DNA of 64,000 bases from Nocardia farcinica. GTDB lineage: Bacteria; Actinomycetota; Actinomycetes; Mycobacteriales; Mycobacteriaceae. A program made the position numbers and the translations under genes. The notes under the pieces are model-generated. The model had not been told where the DNA came from, ran no database searches, and saw only the letters and a list, made by a program, of their open reading frames with translations. This document shows positions 58,493-64,000 of the stretch, one piece after another. The stretch is from assembly GCF_001182745.1 (NCBI RefSeq), contig NZ_LN868938.1:3410001-3474000 (forward strand). Reading direction: 5' to 3'. The stretch's first letter is position 1, and each line of letters opens with the position of its first letter.

Positions 58493-59148
58493 CCGCCGCC
58501 GCACCGGCCCGGATCCTGCTCGCCGACGACCACGCCCTGGTGCGCGCCGGGTTGCGCCTGATCATCGATGCCGAACCCGATCTCACCGTGGTCGCCGAGG
58601 CCGCCAACGGGTACGAGGCGGTGCAGCGGGCCGCCGACACCCCGCTGGACCTGGTGATCCTGGACATCGCCATGCCGCGCATGACGGGCATCCAGGCCGC
58701 CCGTGAGATCCACCGCAGTCACCCGGACCTCCGGCTGCTCATGCTGTCGATGTACGACAACGAGCAGTACTTCTTCGAGTCGCTGAAGGCGGGCGCCTCC
58801 GGCTACGTGCTCAAGTCGGTCGCCGACCGCGACCTGCTCGAGGCCTGTCGCGCCACGCTGCGCGGTGAGCCGTTCCTGTACCCGGGGGCGGTGACGTCGC
58901 TGATCCGGGAGTGGTTGCAGCGCACCCGTGCGGGCACACCGCCCCCGGACAACATCCTCACCGCCCGCGAGGAGGAGATCCTCAAACTGGTCGCGGAGGG
59001 CTACTCCTCACGCGGGATCGCCGACACTCTCGTCATCAGTGTCAAGACGGTCGACCGGCACCGGGCGAACATCCTCCAGAAGCTGGGGCTGCGCGACCGG
59101 CTGGCGTTGACCCGCTACGCCATCCGCGTCGGGCTCATCGAGCCGTGA
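58489..59148 (+). CDS. NarL/FixJ-type response regulator
   Basis: A 219-residue regulator. In the receiver domain D13-D14 and the phospho-acceptor D59 (LDLVILDIAMPRMTG) are present, with the conserved lysine in GYVLKSV. A LuxR-type helix-turn-helix follows (LTAREEEILKLVAEGYSSRG and VKTVDRHRANILQKLGLRDR). It is coupled to the kinase by a 4-nt overlap. The 3' end overlaps the tail of the convergent antiporter gene by 141 nt. Confidence 0.92.
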   Translation: MTAAAPARILLADDHALVRAGLRLIIDAEPDLTVVAEAANGYEAVQRAADTPLDLVILDIAMPRMTGIQAAREIHRSHPDLRLLMLSMYDNEQYFFESLKAGASGYVLKSVADRDLLEACRATLRGEPFLYPGAVTSLIREWLQRTRAGTPPPDNILTAREEEILKLVAEGYSSRGIADTLVISVKTVDRHRANILQKLGLRDRLALTRYAIRVGLIEP

Positions 59149-60339
59149 CAGGGACGCCGGCGCCGGCTTGGCCGATGTGCGCGCGAGCAGCCCCATCACC
59201 GGCTCCACCACGCGTGCGGCCACCGGACCCGCGACCGCCATGAGCAGCACATATGTCGTCGCCAGCGCGGCGAACTCGGCGGGGACGGCGCCCGCCGTCA
59301 CCGCGAGACCCGCGATGACGATGGAGAATTCGCCGTGGGCGACCAGCGCGGTGCCCGCTCGGGCCCGGCCCAGGCGCGAGGCGCCCGCCCGCTGGGCCGC
59401 CCACCAGCCGGTCGCCACCTTGGTCGCCGTGGTGACCACCGCGAGCAGCAACGCCCAGCCCAGGACCGGCGGAATCGTCGCCGGATCGGTGCTCAACCCG
59501 AACAACACGAAGAACAGAGCCGCGAACAGGTCACGCAGCGGTTCCAGCAGTTTCGTGGCGTTGTGCGCGGTCGACCCTGAGATCGCGATGCCGAGCAGGA
59601 ACGCGCCGACCGCCGCCGACACCTGCACCGCGGAGGCGATGCCGGCGACCAGCAGCGCCGAGCCGAGCAGTTTCAGCAGGAAGATCTCGCGGTCCTTGCT
59701 GTCCACGATCAGCGAGACGAACCGCCCGTACCGCAGCGCCACGACCAGGACCACGGTCACCGCCGCCAGCGCGATACCGAGCGTCTGCAATCCGGCGACG
59801 AAGCCGACACCGGCCAGCACCGCCGTCAGCACCGGCAGATACCCGGCCATCACCAGGTCCTCGAACACCAGGATCGACAGGATGACCGGTGTCTCGCGGT
59901 TGCCGAGCCGACCGAGATCGTTGAGGACCTTCGCGACGATTCCGGACGAAGAGATGTAGGTGACGCCCGCCATCGCGATCGCGCCGGTGAAACCCCACCC
60001 GAGCGCGAAGGCGACCAGCACCCCCGGTGTCGCGTTGAGCGCGAAGTCCAGCACACCGGCCGCCCAGGATTTGCGCAGGCCGGTGACCAGTTCACTCGCG
60101 CTGTATTCCAGTCCGAGCAGCAACAGCAGCAGGACGACGCCGATCTCGCTGGCCAGGTGGATGAACTCGTCCACCTGGTGCAGTTCGACCAGGCCACCGG
60201 TGCCGAATGCCAATCCGCCGAGCAGATACAGCGGGATCGGCGACATGCCGATCCGGGCCGCGACCCGCCCGAGCAACCCCAACCCGAAGAACACCGCCCC
60301 CAGCTGGATCAACGCCAGCGCGGTCTCATGTGCCACCAC
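59008..60339 (-). CDS. Kef-type (CPA2) cation:proton antiporter
   Basis: 443 residues from a GTG at 60339 (a second GTG follows at 60336). It has about 12 membrane helices. Landmarks of the CPA2 family are LLLLLLGLEYSASELVTGLR, the GVTYISSSGIVAKVLNDLG unwound-helix region and LVFEDLVMAGYLPVL with the ion-binding Glu-Asp. It has no C-terminal TrkA_N domain. The last ~60 residues (after LLARTSAKPAPASLS) lie opposite the response regulator coding sequence and look like an out-of-frame tail, so the protein may have acquired an extended end. The most likely partner is the KhtT-like protein at 57026. Confidence 0.88.
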   Translation of the reverse strand: MVAHETALALIQLGAVFFGLGLLGRVAARIGMSPIPLYLLGGLAFGTGGLVELHQVDEFIHLASEIGVVLLLLLLGLEYSASELVTGLRKSWAAGVLDFALNATPGVLVAFALGWGFTGAIAMAGVTYISSSGIVAKVLNDLGRLGNRETPVILSILVFEDLVMAGYLPVLTAVLAGVGFVAGLQTLGIALAAVTVVLVVALRYGRFVSLIVDSKDREIFLLKLLGSALLVAGIASAVQVSAAVGAFLLGIAISGSTAHNATKLLEPLRDLFAALFFVLFGLSTDPATIPPVLGWALLLAVVTTATKVATGWWAAQRAGASRLGRARAGTALVAHGEFSIVIAGLAVTAGAVPAEFAALATTYVLLMAVAGPVAARVVEPVMGLLARTSAKPAPASLSRLDEPDADGVAGQRQPVAQPQLLEDVRPVPVDRLDTDDESVGDPA

Positions 60340-60469
60340 GGGTCAGCCGCTCGGTAGCGCACGGGCGGCGGCGCGGGGGCACCGGCGGGTATTGCGCGAC
60401 GAAAAGTATGTACCGACAACGATCCTCGGCAGGTGAGATACCTCGACAGTCATGACCGACAGCCTATCG

Positions 60470-60487
60470 GGACGGTCCGGACCGTCC
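60470..60487. promoter_or_regulatory. 18-bp perfect palindrome in the antiporter/lipoprotein gap
   Basis: GGACGGTCCGGACCGTCC is perfectly self-complementary. It sits in the 261-nt divergent region between the antiporter start (60339) and the exported-protein start (60601), where an operator is expected. The binding protein is unknown. Confidence 0.45.
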
Positions 60488-60600
60488 GTTCGGTCGCAAA
60501 ACCGGCACTCGCGCGCGACATCGCGGATACGCTGCTGAGACGGCCGACCACGGTGACCGGGAACGCCGCTCGAGATCAGCACCACAACAGTGAGATTCGT

Positions 60601-61137
60601 GTGAGACAGCGGCGCAGACCCCGTGCAGTAGGCCCTCGAAGGCTCCCCGTCCGGGTCGTGATCGCGCTGACCGCGATCTGCCTGTGGGGCACCGGCTGCG
60701 GCGGCACGGCCGCGGGCGGCGACAGCGGCCCCGAGGAGCTGCCGATCCCGGCGCGCAGCACCCTGCCCGTCCGCGACGGCGCGCTCGAATTCGTCGTGAC
60801 CCGCGTGGAATTCGGCGCCACCCACCTCGGCGGCCCCGTCACCGGCGCGGACGCCACGGGCCGGTTCGCGGTCGCCCGCGTGGAGGTGACCAACACCGGC
60901 GACGAGCCGGTCACCTTCGACTACGCGCACCAGCAGCTGATCGACAGCCGCGGTGCCGCCCGCACCCCCGACCTGCCCGGCAGCATGTCCCTCAACGGCG
61001 AGTTCCGCCACGACTACAACCCCGGCGTCGGCACCACCCTCCAACTGGCCTTCGACCTCCCCGCCGACACCACCCCCGCCACCCTCGTCCTCCGTGCAGC
61101 CCCCGCCTCCCCGGGAGCGGCGATCGCCTTACGGTGA
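60601..61137 (+). CDS. Exported DUF4352-like protein, possible lipoprotein
   Basis: 178 residues from GTG 60601. It has an Arg-rich start, then a hydrophobic signal LPVRVVIALTAICLWGTGCG. The cysteine would be the lipid anchor, but the residue at -3 is Gly where Leu/Val is usual, so the lipobox is imperfect and simple secretion is possible. Residues about 55-178 form an Ig-like DUF4352 domain (FVVTRVEFGA, FAVARVEVTNTGDEPVTFDY, LQLAFDLPADTTPATLVLRA). Such proteins are cell-surface factors of unknown function. A longer frame to 60433 would place Arg-rich sequence before the signal and is unlikely. Confidence 0.7.
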   Translation: MRQRRRPRAVGPRRLPVRVVIALTAICLWGTGCGGTAAGGDSGPEELPIPARSTLPVRDGALEFVVTRVEFGATHLGGPVTGADATGRFAVARVEVTNTGDEPVTFDYAHQQLIDSRGAARTPDLPGSMSLNGEFRHDYNPGVGTTLQLAFDLPADTTPATLVLRAAPASPGAAIALR

Positions 61138-61183
61138 AGCGAGGGACAGAACACGATCGCCATCCCGTAACGCCGGAAAGCAC

Positions 61184-61837
61184 TCAGAATTCGAGTTCCG
61201 ACCACGGAATCCGGATCGGGAACGGGACATCCAGGTCGATGCCCGGCGTGGCGTCGGCCGGCCACCTGCCCACCAACAGGTAGTTGGCCGGATACAACGG
61301 ACGGACGCCGGCGGGCAGGCGCCCGTGCCCGGCTTCCAACGCGTAGGCATGGACGTAGCGGATAGCGCTGCGCTCGCGGTCCAACACCACCTCCCAGTAC
61401 CACGGGATCTGCGCCTTCGCGTAGCGCGCCTTCTTGTCCTCGATGTCGGACGGGGTGTTCGACGGGGAAAGCACCTCACCCACGATCAGCACATCCTTGG
61501 CGCGAATGTCCTGGTAGGGCGCGTCCGGACACCGGTAGACCAGGAAGTCCGGCGTGACGAAGTCGTTCTTGCCGGTCGAGCCGAAGAAGACGTTCGTCTC
61601 GAAGTCCGCACGCCAGCATTCGTCCGGACGATGCGTGTGCGCTTCCTTCGTGCACCGTTTCAGCGCGGCCGTCAACGCGAAGGTGAACGCCTGATGCTCG
61701 GCGGGCCCCCTCCGGAGCCAGACCACGCGGCCGTCCCAGAGTTCGATCCGGCTGGCGATCTCGTCCGGCAGTTGCTCGAGCTCGTCCCACGTGAGGTACT
61801 CGGGGAGGTCCGGCGGGCCGGACGGTGGGCTCGGCAT
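61184..61837 (-). CDS. Uma2-family restriction-endonuclease-fold protein
   Basis: 217 residues from ATG 61837. The PD-(D/E)XK fold residues are D97 (TPDFLVY) and E121 (VLIVGEVLSPS), with the helix DIEDKKARYAKAQIPWYWEV, all typical of Uma2 (DUF820). These proteins are widespread, and a few may act as nucleases; the physiological role is unknown. It stands alone, just downstream of the rpsN terminator and upstream of none. Confidence 0.85.
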   Translation of the reverse strand: MPSPPSGPPDLPEYLTWDELEQLPDEIASRIELWDGRVVWLRRGPAEHQAFTFALTAALKRCTKEAHTHRPDECWRADFETNVFFGSTGKNDFVTPDFLVYRCPDAPYQDIRAKDVLIVGEVLSPSNTPSDIEDKKARYAKAQIPWYWEVVLDRERSAIRYVHAYALEAGHGRLPAGVRPLYPANYLLVGRWPADATPGIDLDVPFPIRIPWSELEF

Positions 61838-61876
61838 GCGCCCATCGTAGTCGGAGTGGCGGTCTCCCCATGCGCG

Positions 61877-61909
61877 CGAAGGCACGGACTCGGGGAGTCC
61901 GTGCCTTCG
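61877..61909 (-). terminator. Strong hairpin terminator after rpsN
   Basis: Fourteen-bp perfect stem CGAAGGCACGGACT / AGTCCGTGCCTTCG with a 5-nt loop, 35 nt past the rpsN stop. No U-tract follows, as is common in high-GC actinobacteria. It closes rplN-rplX-rplE-rpsN, so rpsH cannot be reached from the rplN promoter without passing the 8-kb insert. Confidence 0.8.
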
Positions 61910-61943
61910 GGCGGTGTTCGGTTGTGCTCGGGTGAGCGTCAGC

Positions 61944-62129
61944 TCACCAGGAGCTCTTGTGGACGCCGGGGAGCTCGCCCTTGTGCGCCATGTCGCGCAG
62001 GCAGACGCGGCACAGGCCGAACTTGCGGTAGACCGCGTGCGGACGGCCGCAGCGCTGGCAGCGGGTGTAGGCGCGGACCGCGAACTTCGGCTTCCGGTTG
62101 GCCTTGTTGACCAGAGCTTTCTTCGCCAT
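61944..62129 (-). CDS. rpsZ: 30S ribosomal protein S14, zinc-binding type Z
   Basis: A 61-residue S14 of the short, zinc-containing class. Two C-x-x-C pairs are present: [18 protein letters not shown] and [17 protein letters not shown]. Zinc-free paralogues are induced under zinc limitation in many actinobacteria, but none is in this window. It starts 3 nt after the rplE stop and ends the first half of the split spc operon. Confidence 0.97.
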   Translation of the reverse strand: MAKKALVNKANRKPKFAVRAYTRCQRCGRPHAVYRKFGLCRVCLRDMAHKGELPGVHKSSW

Positions 62130-62132
62130 GGC

Positions 62133-62696
62133 TCAGTTCTCCTTGAACGGGAAGCCGAGGTGCTTGAGCAGGGCACGGCCTTCTTCGTTGTTGGTCGCGG
62201 TGGTGACCACGGTGATGTCCATACCGCGCGGACGGTCGATCTTGTCCACGTCGATCTCGTGGAACATCGACTGCTCGCTCAGACCGAACGTGTAGTTGCC
62301 GTTGCCGTCGAACTGCTTCGGCGACAGACCGCGGAAGTCGCGGATACGGGGCAGCGCGATGGACACCAGGCGGTCCAGGAACTCCCACATCCGGTCGCCA
62401 CGCAGGGTGACCTTGGCGCCGATCGGCATGCCCTCACGCAGCTTGAACTGCGCGATGGACTTGGTGGCCTTGCGGATCTGCGGCTTCTGGCCGGTGATCA
62501 GGGCCAGGTCCTCGACGGCGCCGTTGATCAGCTTGGCGTCGCGGGCGGCGTCACCGACACCCATGTTCACGACGACCTTCACCACGCCCGGGATCTGCAT
62601 CACGTTGGCGTAGTTGAACTCTTTCGCAAGCGCGTCCTTGATCTCCTCGCGGTAGCGGACCTTGAGGCGCGGCTGGATCTTCTCGGTGGTGGTCAT
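62133..62696 (-). CDS. rplE: 50S ribosomal protein L5
   Basis: A 187-residue protein that binds 5S rRNA and contacts the P-site tRNA. Diagnostic segments are [20 protein letters not shown] and [20 protein letters not shown], with the C-terminal [20 protein letters not shown]. It begins 1 nt after the rplX stop. Confidence 0.98.
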   Translation of the reverse strand: MTTTEKIQPRLKVRYREEIKDALAKEFNYANVMQIPGVVKVVVNMGVGDAARDAKLINGAVEDLALITGQKPQIRKATKSIAQFKLREGMPIGAKVTLRGDRMWEFLDRLVSIALPRIRDFRGLSPKQFDGNGNYTFGLSEQSMFHEIDVDKIDRPRGMDITVVTTATNNEEGRALLKHLGFPFKEN

Positions 62697-62697
62697 G

Positions 62698-63012
62698 TCA
62701 GATGTCCTTCCCGTTGCGACGGGAGATGCGGACCCGCTTGCCGTTCTCGTCGGTCCGGTAGCCGATGCGGGTCGGCTTGCCGTCGGAGTCGACGACCATC
62801 ACGTTGGACACGTGGATGGGGGCCTCCTGGGTCACGATGCCGCCGGAGGAGGCGCCGCGCTGGTTGGCGGAGTTCGCGACGTGCTTCTTGATACGGTTCA
62901 CGCCCTCGACGAGGACCCGGTTCTCCTTGGGGTAGGCCTGGATGACCTTGCCCTTGGCGCCCTTGTCCTTACCCGAGATGACGAGCACGGTGTCGCCCTT
63001 GTGCACCTTCAT
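62698..63012 (-). CDS. rplX: 50S ribosomal protein L24
   Basis: A 104-residue assembly-initiator protein. The KOW motif is [20 protein letters not shown], and the middle contains [20 protein letters not shown] and [12 protein letters not shown]. It starts 1 nt after the rplN stop (TGACATG). Confidence 0.98.
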   Translation of the reverse strand: MKVHKGDTVLVISGKDKGAKGKVIQAYPKENRVLVEGVNRIKKHVANSANQRGASSGGIVTQEAPIHVSNVMVVDSDGKPTRIGYRTDENGKRVRISRRNGKDI

Positions 63013-63013
63013 G

Positions 63014-63382
63014 TCAGAGCACCTCCGGGGCCAGCGAGACGATCTTCATGAACTTCTTGTCGCGCAGCTCGCGGCCGACCGGGCCGAAGATGCGGGTGCC
63101 GCGCGGATCGTTGTCCGCCTTGATGAGCACGGCGGCGTTCTCGTCGAACTTGATGTAGGAACCGTCCGGACGGCGGCGCTCCTTGACGGTGCGCACGACG
63201 ACGGCCTTCACCACGTCACCCCGCTTGACGTTGCCGCCGGGGATGGCGTCCTTCACAGTGGCGACGATGACGTCGCCGATACCGGCATAGCGACGCGACG
63301 AACCACCGAGAACGCGGATGCAGAGGATTTCCTTCGCACCCGTGTTGTCGGCGACGCGCAGTCGCGACTCCTGCTGAATCAC
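63014..63382 (-). CDS. rplN: 50S ribosomal protein L14
   Basis: A 122-residue protein at the subunit interface. The N-terminus [20 protein letters not shown] and the signature [20 protein letters not shown] followed by [12 protein letters not shown] are diagnostic. It is the first gene of the first spc half, with a ~185-nt leader and its own promoter. Confidence 0.98.
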   Translation of the reverse strand: MIQQESRLRVADNTGAKEILCIRVLGGSSRRYAGIGDVIVATVKDAIPGGNVKRGDVVKAVVVRTVKERRRPDGSYIKFDENAAVLIKADNDPRGTRIFGPVGRELRDKKFMKIVSLAPEVL

Positions 63383-63563
63383 TTCAGCCTCCTTGACCTG
63401 GACGTAAAAGCACGCCGGATTGCCGACCCGACGGGCATGGTCGTGTCACCCCCCGAACGCGCGCCTACCAGCGGTTTTTCTGGATCCGAGTTGGGCACTC
63501 CGGAGCCGACCACCGGGGGTTCGCGGCCGAGTTGCGGGCAGAGCTCCCGCAGGCAACCGGTCT

Positions 63564-63592
63564 AGTGTAAGGGAAAGCCCAGGTCGGCCCAA
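63564..63592 (-). promoter_or_regulatory. Promoter of rplN-rplX-rplE-rpsN
   Basis: On the minus strand: TTGGGC (63592-63587), 17-bp spacer and TACACT (63569-63564), followed by AGACCGGTTGCCTGCGG. It is near-identical in its core to the rpsH promoter at 53954-53981. The leader runs about 180 nt to rplN; I see no attenuator hairpin of note in it. Confidence 0.75.
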
Positions 63593-63614
63593 ATCCGGGC
63601 GCATCGCGCTCGGC

Positions 63615-64000
63615 TCAGGCGGTCACGGCCACCGGTTGCAGGGTCCACGGGCCGTCGCCCTGGAGTTCCAGCTTCCGGGTGTGGTGCTGGTCGACGGTAC
63701 TGCGGTGGGCGACGCTCACCACGATCGTCTCCGGCAGCTCGGTGCGCACCAGCTTGTACAGCGAGTACTCCAGGCCCTCGTCGACGGCCGAGGTGGCCTC
63801 GTCGAGGAAGACGACCTTCGGCTTCAGCAGCAGGATGCGGCCGAAGGCCAGCCGCTGCTGCTCACCGGGCGAGAGGATCTTGGCCCAGTCGGCCTCCTCG
63901 TCGAGCCGGTCCACCAGATGACCGAGGTGCACCTTCTCCAGGACGGCGCGCAGCCGGTCGTCGGAAATGTCCTCCGGCTTGCCGGGGTATTCGGCGGCCA
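63615..64000 (-). CDS. SbmA/BacA-type ABC transporter, C-terminal fragment
   Basis: Only the last 128 codons are in the window; the gene continues past 64000. The ATPase signature is [19 protein letters not shown] and the Walker B is [20 protein letters not shown], then the H-loop [14 protein letters not shown]. The L-S-P-G-E-Q-Q-R form with A-V-D-E-G-L-E-x-x-L-Y is typical of the ABC_membrane_2 family (SbmA/BacA, mycobacterial Rv1819c-like vitamin B12 and peptide importers, YddA). It is upstream of and unrelated to the ribosomal operon. Confidence 0.85.
   Translation of the reverse strand, partial: AAEYPGKPEDISDDRLRAVLEKVHLGHLVDRLDEEADWAKILSPGEQQRLAFGRILLLKPKVVFLDEATSAVDEGLEYSLYKLVRTELPETIVVSVAHRSTVDQHHTRKLELQGDGPWTLQPVAVTA

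Noticed and set aside
52822..63382. A duplicated spc operon instead of a split one
   Set aside because: No ribosomal gene is present twice; the two blocks together make one complete set with rpsN and rpsH as the break points.

Overview
The DNA is very GC-rich (about 70% by eye), with strong G/C third-position bias. It carries PE/PPE genes, EspG chaperones, WXG100 proteins and EspA/C/D-type ESX secretion genes beside the spc ribosomal-protein operon. That combination points to the Mycobacteriales, most probably Nocardia or a close relative. No ESX core machinery (EccB/C/D/E, MycP) lies in the window, so it holds ESX clients and chaperones, not the secretion channel.

Region 1 (1-9.2 kb, minus strand): an espACD-like cluster. 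In transcription order it reads a WXG-type substrate, EspG, an EspD/H-like protein, an EspL/YbaB-like protein, an EspC-like protein, an EspA/E-like protein, PE, PPE, EspG and a truncated small gene. Most junctions are 4-nt ATGA/GTGA overlaps or short gaps. A two-domain immunity-like protein sits at 7546-9114.

Region 2 (9.2-34.4 kb, minus strand): one uninterrupted reading frame encodes a 7,106-residue polymorphic-toxin-like protein. It has a CpnT/WXG100-like N-terminus, a papain-like deamidase domain, an intact and a degenerate metallopeptidase copy, a kinase-like domain, and three ~740-residue repeats. Eight copies of a small 'DRVG' module are spread through it. Upstream in the same direction are a YbaB protein, a WXG100 protein, an EspG and a second WXG-type substrate.

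Region 3 (34.6-48.3 kb): D-aminoacyl-tRNA deacylase, an SDR oxidoreductase, a TPR protein with an RNA-polymerase alpha-CTD-like motif, and a second WXG100-YbaB-toxin-immunity locus on the plus strand. This second toxin has an apparent frameshift near 43.1 kb and ends in a YwqJ-type deaminase followed by a YwqK-type antitoxin. Two cysteine-rich zinc-type proteins run opposite to it.

Region 4 (48.3-63.6 kb): the spc operon on the minus strand, split in two. rplN-rplX-rplE-rpsN ends in a strong hairpin. About 8 kb of unrelated genes follow: Uma2 nuclease, DUF4352-type exported protein, Kef-type antiporter, NarL two-component system, KhtT-like protein, ArsB/NhaD permease, and MerR with two methyltransferases. 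Then rpsH-rplF-rplR-rpsE-rpmD-rplO and secY-adk-map continue. The rplN and rpsH units have near-identical promoter cores. The right edge cuts an SbmA/BacA-type ABC transporter.

The two toxin loci share one plan: WXG100 partner, YbaB partner, secreted toxin with a CpnT-like head, then immunity protein. The EspG genes and PE/PPE/Esp-like substrates suggest that export goes through an ESX system encoded elsewhere.
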